The notes below the pieces were generated by a model, which had not been told where the DNA came from, did no database searches, and saw nothing but the letters and a program-made list of their open reading frames with translations. Positions 9,044-18,040 of a DNA stretch of 64,000 bases are shown here, piece by piece. The first letter of the stretch is position 1. Every line of letters begins with the position of its first letter. The position numbers and the translations under genes were made by a program. The DNA is from Nocardioides allogilvus (lineage in GTDB: Bacteria > Actinomycetota > Actinomycetes > Propionibacteriales > Nocardioidaceae): assembly GCF_003047285.1 (NCBI RefSeq), contig NZ_PZYX01000004.1:124001-188000 (forward strand), given 5' to 3'.

Positions 9044-10243
9044 TCACTCGGAGTGGGTGAGCCGCCAGGCGCGCAGGGCCAGCGCCAGCTCCATCGGCGG
9101 TGGTGCGTCGCCGAGCGGGAGGCCGGTGAGGTCGGCGACCCGACGCACCCTGTTGAGGACGGTGTTGCGGTGGCACGGCACGCGCTCCGCCGTACGCGAG
9201 GCGGACCCGGCGCACTCGACCCACGTCTCCAGCGTCTCCAGCAGTGCGGTGTGTTCGGGGGTCGGCAGCGCGAGCACGGCGCCGAGCCAGACGCGCACGA
9301 GCCGCTCGGCGACCTCGGGCGAGCCGAGGAGCAGCGCGTCCGGCAGCCGCTCGTCGTAGGACACCACGCACGCGGCGTCCGGCTCGATCGTGCGCAGGGT
9401 GGTGAGCGCCTCGCGGAAGGCGACGTCGGTGCGCGCGAGACCGCGCACGACCGAGGAGACACCGATGGCGACGTCGGGCGTCGCCCGCAGCACCTCGAGG
9501 GTGCGGGCCAGGTCGGTGGAGGCGAGCTGGAGGAACCCGACGTGACACTCCGCGCGACGCTGCCACGTGGAGGCGACGCCGACGGCTCGCAACCGGTCGG
9601 CCAGTCCGTCGACGACTGCGCCGAGCGGGTCCTGGTGGTCGACCGCCACGACGACCAGTGGGCCGTCCATGCGGATGTCGAGGATGCGCGAGGCCTCCAG
9701 CGCGAACGCCGGCTCGACCCCGCGGCCCGAGAGGAGCCCCTCCCACAGGGACGCGCGCCGCTGCTCGTCCGCGCGGACGATGCGCAGCTCGGTCGCGTGA
9801 TAGGCGCGCGCGACCTGCGAGGACGTCTCGTCGATGACCTGCCACAGGCGGGTGCCGATGACCCGGAGGTCGTCGGCGTCCAGCGCGTCGGAGGCCCGCG
9901 CCTCACCGAGGAGGTCCTCCCAGATGAGCCGCCCGCCCATGCGGTAGGAGCGCAGCAGCTCGTCGAGGGGCAGTCCCTGGTCCGCCCGCCGGTGCCCGGT
10001 GTCGCGCGCGGCGTCGTACAGGACGCTCTCCGGGGGTGGCGGCTCGTCGGCGCCGACGGCCACGGCGAGCAGCTCGAGGGCGGAAACGATGTTGGCGTGG
10101 CACGAGCGCTGCAGGTCGTCGAGCGGGATGGTGGCGCCGTGGTAGCCGGGGTGCTCGGCCACGATCGTGCGCACCAGCTGCTCGGTGACCTCCGAGACGC
10201 GCGTGCGCCGGTGGTGGTCCAGGAACGCGCTCGCGTCCGGCAC
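9044..10243 (-). CDS. PucR-family transcriptional regulator
   Basis: A 399-residue regulator of the PucR/CdaR type: an N-terminal helical sensor region, a central GGDEF-like domain (GPLVVVAVDHQDPLGAVVDG), and a C-terminal helix-turn-helix with the signature VPCHRNTVLNRVRRVADLTG. PucR proteins activate purine or other nitrogen-heterocycle catabolism. This one lies directly upstream of, and in line with, the molybdenum hydroxylase genes (133-base gap), so control of that enzyme is the natural inference. The GTG start has a GGTGGG-type site. It begins 23 bases after the M20 peptidase stop codon. The 133-base gap downstream (8911-9043) contains a degenerate GTGAC-N4-type inverted repeat near 8958-8971. 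Confidence 0.85.
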   Translation of the reverse strand: MPDASAFLDHHRRTRVSEVTEQLVRTIVAEHPGYHGATIPLDDLQRSCHANIVSALELLAVAVGADEPPPPESVLYDAARDTGHRRADQGLPLDELLRSYRMGGRLIWEDLLGEARASDALDADDLRVIGTRLWQVIDETSSQVARAYHATELRIVRADEQRRASLWEGLLSGRGVEPAFALEASRILDIRMDGPLVVVAVDHQDPLGAVVDGLADRLRAVGVASTWQRRAECHVGFLQLASTDLARTLEVLRATPDVAIGVSSVVRGLARTDVAFREALTTLRTIEPDAACVVSYDERLPDALLLGSPEVAERLVRVWLGAVLALPTPEHTALLETLETWVECAGSASRTAERVPCHRNTVLNRVRRVADLTGLPLGDAPPPMELALALRAWRLTHSE

Positions 10244-10266
10244 GCGTCAGCCCACCCTCATGGCCA

Positions 10267-11604
10267 TCAGCCGCCGAGGTTGCGGAGCAGGAACGCCTCA
10301 GCGAGGACGACCTTCTCGAACTCGGCGAGGTGCAGGCCCTCGTTGGCGCCGTGGGCACGGGTGTCGGGGTCCTCCACACCGGTCACCAGCACGCTGGCCT
10401 GCGGGAACGCCTCGAGGAACTCGGCGATGAAGGGGATGGAGCCGCCGACGCCCATGTCGACCGGCTCGGTGCCGTCCCAGGCCTCCGCGAAGGCGGCGCG
10501 CGCAGCGTCGTAGGCCGGACCGGTCGCGTCGATCTGGGTCGCCTCACCGGTGTCCACGACGACGGTGTTGAGCGTCGCGCCCCAGGCGACGTGCTTCTCG
10601 AGGTGGGCCTGGAGTCGCTCGACGGCGTTCTTCGTCGTGTCGCCGGGTGCGATGCGCAGGCTGATCCGGCAGCGCGCTGCGGGAACGAGGGTGTTGGACG
10701 CGCCGTCGACCTTGGGGGCGTCGAAGCCGGTGATGCTGAGCGCGGGCTGGGTCCAGAGGCGCTCGACGGCGGAGCCGGTGCCGATCCACTCGATGCCCTC
10801 GGCCGCGCCCGACTCCGCGCGCAGGCGCGCCTCGGGGTAGTCGACGTCAGCAGCCGGCCCACTGTGCAGGCCCTCGATCACCAGGTTGCCGGCGTCGTCG
10901 TGGAGGCTGGCGATGAGGCGGCTCAGGGTCATGATGGAGTCCGGCACGAGGCCGCCCCACATGCCGGAGTGCACGGCGTGGGTGAGCGTGCGCACCTCGA
11001 CGTCCATCCGGACCAGGCCGCGCAGGCTGGTGGTGAGCGCGGGCTCGCCGATGTCCCAGTTGCCGGAGTCGGCGATGACGATGACGTCGGCCGCCAGGCG
11101 CTCCTTGTACATCGTGAGCAGCTCGACGAGGGTGTCGGAGCCGACCTCCTCCTCGCCCTCGATGAACATCACGAGGTTGACGGGCAGCTCGTCGCCGAAG
11201 ATCCGGACGGCGCCGAGGTGGGCGGCGATGCCGGCCTTGTCGTCGGCCGCACCCCGGCCGTAGAGCCGGTCGCCGCGTTCGGTGGGCTCCCACGGCGGCG
11301 AGTCCCAGTCGGCGTGGTCGTTCTCGGGCTGGACGTCGTGGTGGGCGTAGAGCAGCACGGTCGGCGCGCCCTCGGGCCCGGCCTTCTTCGCGATGACCGC
11401 CGGCGGGGCGCCCTCGAAGGCACGCACGATCTCGGTCTCGAAGCCCTCGGCGGCGAACAGCGCCTCGGTCGCCTGCGCGCTCCGCTCGACCTCGCCGGCA
11501 CGCGCCGGGTCGGCGCTGACGGACTGGATGCGGACCAGGTCTTCGAGGTCCTGGCGGATCCCCGGGAGGACTTCGGCGAGGCGGGCACGGATGTCGATCG
11601 TCAT
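10267..11604 (-). CDS. M20 family dipeptidase
   Basis: Zinc-dependent peptidase of the M20 (PepV/CNDP-like dipeptidase) family, 445 residues, with no signal peptide, so cytoplasmic. Metal ligands are visible in order: LLYAHHDVQP, YGRGAADDKAG, the catalytic base and ligand in FIEGEEEVGS, the Asp in VIADSGNWD, and the C-terminal His in TRAHGANEGLHL. The lid domain starts at the HAVHSGMWGG region. ATG at 11604 follows TAGGGT by seven bases without a Shine-Dalgarno sequence, so the message is probably leaderless. The frame is open 21 codons further upstream, but those residues do not match the family. Cleavage of dipeptides or N-acyl amino acids is expected; the exact substrate is unknown. Confidence 0.92.
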   Translation of the reverse strand: MTIDIRARLAEVLPGIRQDLEDLVRIQSVSADPARAGEVERSAQATEALFAAEGFETEIVRAFEGAPPAVIAKKAGPEGAPTVLLYAHHDVQPENDHADWDSPPWEPTERGDRLYGRGAADDKAGIAAHLGAVRIFGDELPVNLVMFIEGEEEVGSDTLVELLTMYKERLAADVIVIADSGNWDIGEPALTTSLRGLVRMDVEVRTLTHAVHSGMWGGLVPDSIMTLSRLIASLHDDAGNLVIEGLHSGPAADVDYPEARLRAESGAAEGIEWIGTGSAVERLWTQPALSITGFDAPKVDGASNTLVPAARCRISLRIAPGDTTKNAVERLQAHLEKHVAWGATLNTVVVDTGEATQIDATGPAYDAARAAFAEAWDGTEPVDMGVGGSIPFIAEFLEAFPQASVLVTGVEDPDTRAHGANEGLHLAEFEKVVLAEAFLLRNLGG

Positions 11605-11638
11605 GTCCCGCACCCTAGTCGGGGCACTGAGGCGCGCG

Positions 11639-12439
11639 TCACGCCCACCTGTCGGGACGACGCTCAAGTGTCATGTGCCGTTCGGCGTCGACGAACCCGA
11701 GGGAGCGGTAGATCCGCAGCGCGTCGCCGTCGTGGTCGGCTGCGATCACCAGCTTCTCGAGCTCGTACGTCGACAGCGCGTGCTCGCCGGCAGCGTGCAC
11801 GACCGCCGCGGCCAGCCCCTGGCGGCGGTGGTCGGGGTGCGTCTCGACGGTCTGGTAGCGCGCGATCCCGGCGTGGGTGACGAAGACGGCCGCCGTGCTG
11901 ACGAGGGTGCCGTCGACGAAGGCGCCGAAGCGCTGGCCCAGCCCGCGCGCGACCAGTGCCCGCTCCTGCGCGTTCTTGCCTCGGGCGAAGGCCATGAACA
12001 CGTCTTCGTCCGTCTTGGCCCAGAGGTAGTGCGCCAGTCGAGCTCGCCCCTCCCAGTCGTCGTCGCTCTCCAGCGCTCGGATGACCACGCCGTCGGCGAC
12101 CGGCCGCGGGGCGACCAGAGCACCGGCCGTCAGGACGACTCCGCTGTCGACCGCCAGGCCCGCCTCGGCGAAGGCCTGCAGCTCGGCGGTCTGGTCCTCG
12201 GTGCCGTCGACGCCGATGGCGACGTGCTCGGCCTCGGGGAACTCCGTGTGGAAGGCGCCGATCACCTCGCGCTCGCCGCCGGGGAACGGCCGCTGCTTGA
12301 GCAGCAGGAAGTTGCCCCAGAAGTAGGTCGGGTTGTCGGGCGTGCGGATCACCAGGTGGGTGCCGCGGTCCTCGATGAGGCTGCCGGAGAGCTCGAGCAG
12401 GCGCAGGTCGGTGCGGAAGCCGAGCGAGCGGATGTCCAT
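11639..12439 (-). CDS. GNAT family N-acetyltransferase
   Basis: A 266-residue protein with two acetyltransferase-like halves. The C-terminal GNAT domain has the acetyl-CoA binding loop VETHPDHRRQGLAAAVVHAA (motif A, Q/R-x-x-G-x-A) followed by motif B, ALRIYRSLGFVDAERHMTLE. The N-terminal half (TPDNPTYFWGNFLLLKQRP) is the degenerate first lobe seen in tandem GNAT proteins. The ATG begins immediately after the TGA of the SCP-like gene (TGAATG), so translation is coupled. Substrate unknown. Confidence 0.85.
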   Translation of the reverse strand: MDIRSLGFRTDLRLLELSGSLIEDRGTHLVIRTPDNPTYFWGNFLLLKQRPFPGGEREVIGAFHTEFPEAEHVAIGVDGTEDQTAELQAFAEAGLAVDSGVVLTAGALVAPRPVADGVVIRALESDDDWEGRARLAHYLWAKTDEDVFMAFARGKNAQERALVARGLGQRFGAFVDGTLVSTAAVFVTHAGIARYQTVETHPDHRRQGLAAAVVHAAGEHALSTYELEKLVIAADHDGDALRIYRSLGFVDAERHMTLERRPDRWA

Positions 12440-12799
12440 TCAGTCCTTCTTCATGTCTGTCAGGGGCAGGTGGGCCGTCAGGTCGGTGCGCTCGCCGCTG
12501 GCGATGATCCGGCCGCTCGCGATCGCGTCGCCCCACTCGATCTCGCCGGTGGCGAGGGCGATCCAGGTGGCTGGGTCCGTCTCGATCACCGCGGGCGGTG
12601 TGCCGCGGGTGTGCCGCACTCCGGGGATGACCTGCGCAGCGGCGTACGGCGGGATGCGGACCTCGACGGAGTTGCCCGGCGCACGCTCGGCGAGCACGGC
12701 CAGGAAGTGCTTGGTGAGCAGCTTGTCGTCGGCCGTCGTGCGCGACTCGAGTGCGGCCGCGACCTCGTCGGGGGCGGCAGGACGGAGACGGACGGGCAC
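12440..12799 (-). CDS. Sterol carrier-like (SCP-type) protein
   Basis: A 119-residue protein of the bacterial SCP-2-like family typical of actinobacteria: N-terminal helix (AAPDEVAAALE), core with NSVEVRIPPYAAAQVIPG, then RGTPPAVIETDPATWIALATG and the conserved GRIIASGERTDLTAHLPL end. These proteins have a lipid-binding fold but no proven role. In Streptomyces the homologue stands next to purF; here 6.4 kb of other genes separates them. A TAGGGT element six bases before the GTG start suggests a leaderless transcript. Confidence 0.85.
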   Translation of the reverse strand: MPVRLRPAAPDEVAAALESRTTADDKLLTKHFLAVLAERAPGNSVEVRIPPYAAAQVIPGVRHTRGTPPAVIETDPATWIALATGEIEWGDAIASGRIIASGERTDLTAHLPLTDMKKD

Positions 12800-12836
12800 G
12801 GGTGAACCCTAGTCGGGGGCCGGCGGCCCCCTCGCC

Positions 12837-13685
12837 TCACGCGTCGATCGTGTCCAGCAGGTCAACGACCTGCTGCCAGGCCTTGGTGCGTGTGTCGATG
12901 AGGTCGAAGTGACCACCCGTCACCTCGATGAGCTCCGCGGTCGCGCCGGCCTCGGTGGCCGCCTGCACGTAGTCGCTCGACTGGCTGATCGGCACCGAGG
13001 TGTCGTCGGGGGCGTGCAGGCACCACACGGGGACGTCGAGGGGGACGTGGCGCATGGGGTCGGCGAGGTCGAAGGCGGGGTCGTCGGGCCCGACCCCCAT
13101 CAGGCTCTGCACCGCTCCCCCGCCGAGGTTCTCGTCGTACGCCGACGTCAGGTCGAGCACCCCGGCCTGTGAGAGCACGTGCGTGACCTCGACGCCGCCC
13201 GACCACTCGTCGAAGCGCTGGCGAGCGGCCGCCCAGGTCGCGAGGTGCCCGCCGGCGGAGTGACCCAGCGTGACCACCGGGCCCTCCCCGTCGACCAGGT
13301 TGATCGCGGCGTGGATGTCGTCGAAGGTCGCCGGGAAGCCGCCACCGTTGCCGACCCTGCGGTACTCCACGTTCAGCGCCGTCCAGCCGCGCGCCGCCAG
13401 GTCGGCAGCGAGCCGGGAGCCGAGATCGGCGGCATACATCGCCTGCCAGAAGCCGCCGTGGATGACGACGACCGTGCCTCGGCTCTCGCCCGTGGGGTCG
13501 TAGCGGTCGACCCACTGGGACGGGTCCTCACCGTAGGTCAGGCGCGTGGGCTCCTGGGCGTCGTTCGACATCGGGTCGCCTCCAGATGAATCGCTCGGGT
13601 CCGTCCCGCCGTCGCTCGCGCAGGCCGCAGCCAGCGGGAGGATTGCAGCCGCCGCCAAGGCGGCCCGTCGCGTCAGGGCAGGCAT
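12837..13685 (-). CDS. Secreted alpha/beta hydrolase, probable lipoprotein
   Basis: A 282-residue esterase-like protein. The N-terminus has twin arginines (LTRRAALAAAAILPLAAACA) and a cysteine after AAA, so it may be a Tat-exported lipoprotein. The hydrolase domain starts with the oxyanion motif VVIHGGFWQAMY, followed by the nucleophile elbow LGHSAGGH, the acid CLHAPDD and the base TGGHFDLID. This is the arrangement of the kynurenine formamidase/BD-FAE-like group. The ATG starts at 13685; the upstream open frame is not protein-like. It lies divergent from the M28 peptidase with a CRP-like inverted repeat between them. Substrate unknown. Confidence 0.85.
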   Translation of the reverse strand: MPALTRRAALAAAAILPLAAACASDGGTDPSDSSGGDPMSNDAQEPTRLTYGEDPSQWVDRYDPTGESRGTVVVIHGGFWQAMYAADLGSRLAADLAARGWTALNVEYRRVGNGGGFPATFDDIHAAINLVDGEGPVVTLGHSAGGHLATWAAARQRFDEWSGGVEVTHVLSQAGVLDLTSAYDENLGGGAVQSLMGVGPDDPAFDLADPMRHVPLDVPVWCLHAPDDTSVPISQSSDYVQAATEAGATAELIEVTGGHFDLIDTRTKAWQQVVDLLDTIDA

Positions 13686-13718
13686 CGCGGTCGACCCTAC
13701 CCATGCTCGCCCTTGCCA

Positions 13719-13741
13719 GTGACGCGAGTCACATCTAGGTT
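13719..13741 (+). promoter_or_regulatory. CRP/GlxR-like inverted repeat and -10 element before the M28 peptidase gene
   Basis: GTGAC-GCGA-GTCAC (13719-13732) fits the TGTGA-N6-TCACA type of CRP/GlxR sites. TAGGTT, a good actinobacterial -10, follows three bases later at 13736-13741. The box therefore covers the -35 region, which would suit repression or class II control. Confidence 0.45.
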
Positions 13742-13789
13742 GCGCAGGTGCCCGGGACCACCCGGGACGTCCCCTCGGAGAGGATCCAC

Positions 13790-15370
13790 ATGTTGCACGC
13801 CCCATCCAGGCCGTCGCGGGCCACCCGCACCGCGTTCCTGGCCTTCGCCTCGACGGCCGCGCTCGCCACAGCAGCGCTCACCGCCCCGGCCGCCACCGGT
13901 GAAGTCGCCGACCCCAGCTCGGCGACCGCCGCGCTGCGCGCAGCCGTCACGCCCGCCAACGTGATGGCCCACCTCGATGAGCTCCAGGCCATCGCCGACG
14001 CCAACAACGACACCCGCGCCTCGGGCACCCCCGGCTACGCCGCCTCCCGTGACTACGTGGTCGGCCAGCTCAAGGCCGCCGGCTACAGCCCGACGGTCCA
14101 GGCGTTCGACTTCCCGTTCTACCGCCAGCTGGCCCCGGCCACGTTCGACGTCTCCGCGCCGAGCCAGGCCTCCTACGTCGACGGCGAGGACTTCGCCCTG
14201 ATGACCTACTCCGGCTCGGGCGACGCCTCGGGCACGGTGCAGGCCGTCGACCTCAACCTCGGCAACCTGACCGGCTCGACCAGCGGTTGCGAGGCAGCGG
14301 ACTTCGCCGGCTTCGTCGCCGGCAACATCGCCCTGGTCCGTCGGGGCAGCTGCGCCTTCGCGGTCAAGGTCGTCAATGCCCAGGACGCCGGCGCGTCCGC
14401 CGTCATCGTGATGAACACCGGCACTCCCGGCTCCACCGGCGCCTTCGCCGGCACGCTCGGCTCCCCGGTCGGGACGGTTCCGTCGCTGGGCACCAGCTTC
14501 GCCATCGGGTCCTCGCTGGCCGACGGAGGCACGGCCCACATCGTCGCCAGCACCGAGTCCGAGATCCGCAAGACCTGGAACGTCCACGCCGACACCAAGA
14601 CCGGCGACTGGGAGAACACGGTCCACGCCGGCGCCCACCTCGACAGCGTGGTGGCCGGCCCCGGCATCAACGACAACGGCTCCGGCTCCGCCGCGCTCCT
14701 CGAGGTCGCCGAGCAGGTTGCCACGACCAAGACGACCAACCGGATGCGCTTCTCCTGGTGGGGTGCCGAGGAGCTCGGCCTGCTGGGCTCGAACCACTAC
14801 ATCAACGACCTGGCAGCCAACAAGCCGTCCATGCTCGAGAAGACCGCCCTCTACCTGAACTTCGACATGGTGGGCTCGCCCAACTACGCGCTGTTCGTCT
14901 ACGACGGCGACAACTCCGCCTTCCCGGTCGGCCCGGGCGCGGCCAAGGGTCCTGATGGATCGGGTGCCATCGAGAAGCTGTTCCACGACTACTTTGGCTC
15001 CCAGGACCTGCCGTCCGCCGAGACCCCGTTCAGCGGTCGCAGCGACTACGGCCCGTTCATCGCCAAGGGCATCCCGGCCGGTGGCCTGTTCACCGGCGCC
15101 GAGGGTGTCAAGACCGAGTCCCAGGCGGCACTGTTCGGTGGTGAGCCCGGCGTCTCCTACGACTCCTGCTACCACGCGCCCTGCGACTCGATCGAGAACG
15201 TCAACGTCGACGCGATCAACTTCAACTCCGACGCGATGGCGCACGCGGTGCTGACCTACGCCAACTCGATCAGCTCGCTCAGCGAGCCGGTCGTCGGTGA
15301 CGTCCACGGCGACGGCACCCCGAGCGGTGGCGGTCTGCACGACCACGAGCACGAGCTGCCGACCAGCTGA
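13790..15370 (+). CDS. Secreted M28 family aminopeptidase with PA domain
   Basis: Extracellular zinc aminopeptidase, 526 residues. A signal peptide ends near the APAATG stretch. The N-terminal part DELQAIADANNDTRASGTPGY is typical of bacterial M28 leucine/Streptomyces-type aminopeptidases. A protease-associated (PA) domain is inserted (GNIALVRRGSCAFAVKVVNA, about residues 165-215). Zinc ligands follow: His in GAHLDSV (about 282), Asp in GINDNGSGSA, Glu in WGAEELGLLGS, Asp in NFDMVGSPN and His in CYHAPCDS. The C-terminus is His/Asp-rich. I chose the ATG with GGAGAGG six bases upstream. A strong hairpin follows the stop codon. The exported enzyme should release amino acids from peptides for uptake. 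Confidence 0.93.
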   Translation: MLHAPSRPSRATRTAFLAFASTAALATAALTAPAATGEVADPSSATAALRAAVTPANVMAHLDELQAIADANNDTRASGTPGYAASRDYVVGQLKAAGYSPTVQAFDFPFYRQLAPATFDVSAPSQASYVDGEDFALMTYSGSGDASGTVQAVDLNLGNLTGSTSGCEAADFAGFVAGNIALVRRGSCAFAVKVVNAQDAGASAVIVMNTGTPGSTGAFAGTLGSPVGTVPSLGTSFAIGSSLADGGTAHIVASTESEIRKTWNVHADTKTGDWENTVHAGAHLDSVVAGPGINDNGSGSAALLEVAEQVATTKTTNRMRFSWWGAEELGLLGSNHYINDLAANKPSMLEKTALYLNFDMVGSPNYALFVYDGDNSAFPVGPGAAKGPDGSGAIEKLFHDYFGSQDLPSAETPFSGRSDYGPFIAKGIPAGGLFTGAEGVKTESQAALFGGEPGVSYDSCYHAPCDSIENVNVDAINFNSDAMAHAVLTYANSISSLSEPVVGDVHGDGTPSGGGLHDHEHELPTS

Positions 15371-15392
15371 CGCTCTGTTCCTGTGTACGGCG

Positions 15393-15420
15393 AAGGGCCC
15401 CCGCCTCGGCGGGGGCCCTT
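15393..15420 (+). terminator. Strong hairpin after the M28 peptidase gene
   Basis: Perfect 13-base arms (AAGGGCCCCCGCC and its complement) enclose a 2-base loop, 22 bases after the stop codon. The A-start and T-end make it bidirectional, so it may serve both the peptidase gene and transcripts arriving from purL. Confidence 0.85.
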
Positions 15421-15487
15421 CCTCGTGGTCGGGTGCCTGGCTTGGCCGGCGGCCGGATGCGGACCGGCGGCGTACCGGCGTACCGGC

Positions 15488-15547
15488 GTAGTTAAGTGAG
15501 AGTTTGTGGTGATTTCGTCGGTGGACGACAAACCCTCACTCAACTAC
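15488..15547 (-). repeat. Inverted repeat downstream of purL
   Basis: 20-base arms GTAGTTAAGTGAGAGTTTGT and the near complement at 15528-15547 match at 18 positions. Both mismatches become G-U pairs when transcribed from the minus strand. The loop is 20 bases. It lies 50 bases past the purL stop codon, so it could be the purL terminator or mRNA 3' end. Three overlapping GGCGTACC-type units adjoin it on the left. Confidence 0.6.
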
Positions 15548-15596
15548 CCCACCGACGCGCGGGACGGAGTGACCAACGCGTCGATTTGATCGGACG

Positions 15597-17879
15597 TCAG
15601 CGACCCAGGGCGTCGGGCAGGGTGGCGCTCCACGCAGCGCGCAGCTCGGCGACGGGGACCTCGAACTGGCCCTCGACGCTGATGGTGTCGCCGCCGGTCT
15701 GGCCCAGCGGGGTGATCGCGACGCCGTGCTTCTCGGCCAGCGCGACGAGCCGGTCGGCGTTGTCGGTGGTCACGGTCACGATGGCTCGAGCAGCGGACTC
15801 CGAGAAGAGGGCGACGAAGGGGTCGCCCTCGAGGGCCACCGACACCCCGATCCCGTTGCGGAAGGAGGACTCCGCCAGGGCGTGGGCCAGTCCGCCGTCG
15901 GACAGGTCGTGGGCACTGGTGACAACTGAATCGCTCGACGCCTCGACGAGCAGCGTCGAGAGCGCGCGCTCGGCGGCGAGGTCGATCCGCGGGGGCAGTC
16001 CACCGAGGTGCTGGTGGATGACGTGCGCCCACTCCGACCCGGAGAGCTCCTCGCGGGTCTCACCCAGGAGGAAGACGCGCTCACCGCCAGCCTGGAAGCC
16101 ACTCGGCGTACGGCGCGTGACGTCCTGGATGACGCCCAGGATCGCGACGACGGGCGTCGGCAGGATCGCCGTCTCGCCGGTCTGGTTGTAGAGGCTGACG
16201 TTGCCGCCGGTGACGGGGATGCCGAGCTCGAGGCACGCGTCCTTGAGACCGCGGCAGGCCTCGGCGAACTGCCACATCACGTCGGGGTCCTCGGGGGAGC
16301 CGAAGTTGAGGCAGTCGCTCATGGCCATCGGGGTGGCACCCACGGTCGAGACGTTGCGGTAGGACTCGACGAAGGCGAGCTGGGCGCCGACATAGGGGTC
16401 GAGCTTGGCAAAGCGGCCGTTGCAGTCGGTCGAGAGCGCGACGCCGAGGTTGGTCTCGTCGTCGATCCGGATCATCCCGCCGTCCTCGGGCTGCGAGAGC
16501 ACGGTGTTGCCGCGGACATAGCGGTCGTACTGGTCGGTGACCCACGACTTGTCGCACAGGTTGGGGCTGGCGACGAGGGTCCGCAGCGTCGCGGCGAGCT
16601 CCTCGCCGGTCGTCGGCCGCGGCAGCGCCTCGGCGGTGTCGGCCTGCAGGGCGTCCTGCCAGGCGGGCCGGGCGTAGGGACGGTGGTAGGTCGGACCGTC
16701 GTGCGCGACGGACGCGGGCGGCACGTCGACGATGCGCTCGCCGTGCCAGTCGATCTCGAGCCGGCCGGTGGTGGTGACCTCGCCGATGACGGCCGCCTCC
16801 ACCTCCCACTTGGCGCAGATCGCGAGGAACTCCTCGACGTGGTCGGGCTCGACGACCGCCATCATGCGTTCTTGCGACTCGCTCATCAAGATCTCTTCGG
16901 GAGCGAGCGTGGAGTCACGCAGCGGCACCTGGTCGAGGTTGCAGTGCATGCCGCCGTCGCCGGCCGAGGCCAGCTCGGAGGTGGCGCAGGACAGGCCCGC
17001 GCCGCCGAGGTCCTGGATGCCGTTGACGACACCTGCGGCGAAGAGCTCGAGGGTGCACTCGATCAGCAGCTTCTCCATGAAGGGGTCGCCGACCTGCACG
17101 CTGGGTCGCTTCGCGGGACCGGTCGACTCGAACGTCTCGGAAGCCAGGATGGACACCCCGCCGATGCCGTCGCCGCCGGTGCGGGCGCCGTACAGGATGA
17201 CGAGGTTGCCCTCGCCGGCTGCCTTCGCGAGGTGCAGGTCCTCGTGGCGCAGGACCCCGAGGCCGAGGGCGTTGACGAGCGGGTTGCCGGCATAGGTCTC
17301 GTCGAAGACGACCTCGCCGCCGATGTTGGCCAGGCCCAGGCAGTTGCCGTAGCCGCCGACGCCGGCCACGATCCCCGGCAGCACGCGGTGGGTGTCGGGG
17401 GCGTCGAGCGGGCCGAAGCGCAGCGGGTCCATCACCGCGACCGGGCGGGCGCCCATCGCGAGGATGTCGCGGACGATGCCGCCGACGCCGGTGGCCGCAC
17501 CCTGGTAGGGCTCGACGTAGGACGGGTGGTTGTGCGACTCGACCTTGAACGAGACGGCATAACCCTGGCCGATGTCGATGACGCCGGCGTTCTCGCCGAT
17601 GCCCGCGAGCATCTTGCCGATCGGGGTCTCCTGCGGCACCTCGCCGAACTGCTTGAGGTGCACCTTGCTCGACTTGTAGGAGCAGTGCTCGGACCACATG
17701 ACGCTGTACATCGCCAGCTCGCTGCTGGTCGGGCGGCGGCCGAGGATCGTGCGGATGGTGGCGTACTCGTCGGCCTTCAGGCCCAGGTCGGCCCAGGGCT
17801 GGTCGCGCTCAGGGTCACCGGACGCCACGGCGACGGTGTCGAGGGTGCTCGTGCGGGGGGCCTGCTGGGTCTCGGACAC
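15597..17879 (-). CDS. purL: Phosphoribosylformylglycinamidine synthase, large subunit
   Basis: Step 4 of purine synthesis: FGAR to FGAM with ATP and ammonia from PurQ, in complex with PurS. At 760 residues it is the small PurL type that needs PurQ and PurS, both encoded 2 kb away. Recognisable blocks are [39 protein letters not shown] (nucleotide binding), [15 protein letters not shown] and [13 protein letters not shown]. The GTG start gives the N-terminus [12 protein letters not shown]. It follows TAGATT by seven bases, so the transcript is probably leaderless. The frame is open 27 codons further upstream but only to a TTG and without a family-like sequence. It converges with the M28 peptidase gene. 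Confidence 0.97.
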   Translation of the reverse strand: MSETQQAPRTSTLDTVAVASGDPERDQPWADLGLKADEYATIRTILGRRPTSSELAMYSVMWSEHCSYKSSKVHLKQFGEVPQETPIGKMLAGIGENAGVIDIGQGYAVSFKVESHNHPSYVEPYQGAATGVGGIVRDILAMGARPVAVMDPLRFGPLDAPDTHRVLPGIVAGVGGYGNCLGLANIGGEVVFDETYAGNPLVNALGLGVLRHEDLHLAKAAGEGNLVILYGARTGGDGIGGVSILASETFESTGPAKRPSVQVGDPFMEKLLIECTLELFAAGVVNGIQDLGGAGLSCATSELASAGDGGMHCNLDQVPLRDSTLAPEEILMSESQERMMAVVEPDHVEEFLAICAKWEVEAAVIGEVTTTGRLEIDWHGERIVDVPPASVAHDGPTYHRPYARPAWQDALQADTAEALPRPTTGEELAATLRTLVASPNLCDKSWVTDQYDRYVRGNTVLSQPEDGGMIRIDDETNLGVALSTDCNGRFAKLDPYVGAQLAFVESYRNVSTVGATPMAMSDCLNFGSPEDPDVMWQFAEACRGLKDACLELGIPVTGGNVSLYNQTGETAILPTPVVAILGVIQDVTRRTPSGFQAGGERVFLLGETREELSGSEWAHVIHQHLGGLPPRIDLAAERALSTLLVEASSDSVVTSAHDLSDGGLAHALAESSFRNGIGVSVALEGDPFVALFSESAARAIVTVTTDNADRLVALAEKHGVAITPLGQTGGDTISVEGQFEVPVAELRAAWSATLPDALGR

Positions 17880-17886
17880 GGGCGTC

Positions 17887-17892
17887 AATCTA
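17887..17892 (-). promoter_or_regulatory. purL -10 element, leaderless promoter
   Basis: TAGATT is followed by GACGCCC and the GTG start codon. The 17 bases GTAGATTGACGCCCGTG match the purF start region except at two positions. The -35 side has no clear hexamer. Confidence 0.6.
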
Positions 17893-18040
17893 CTAAGCCC
17901 CGCGCCACTCCACGTGGCCGCGTCCGCCCGGCGGCCCACGGCCCGGGGCGAACACGCCAAACCTGTGACGAAAGTGACTGGTGGGAACGTAGGGTGGCCC
18001 TTTCGCGACCCGCCCTTCCCCAGCTCCTGGAGTCACGACC

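Noticed and set aside
13697..15352. 551-codon minus-strand frame opposite the M28 peptidase
   Set aside because: Gly/Val/Asp-rich antisense shadow; the peptidase on the other strand has complete catalytic motifs.
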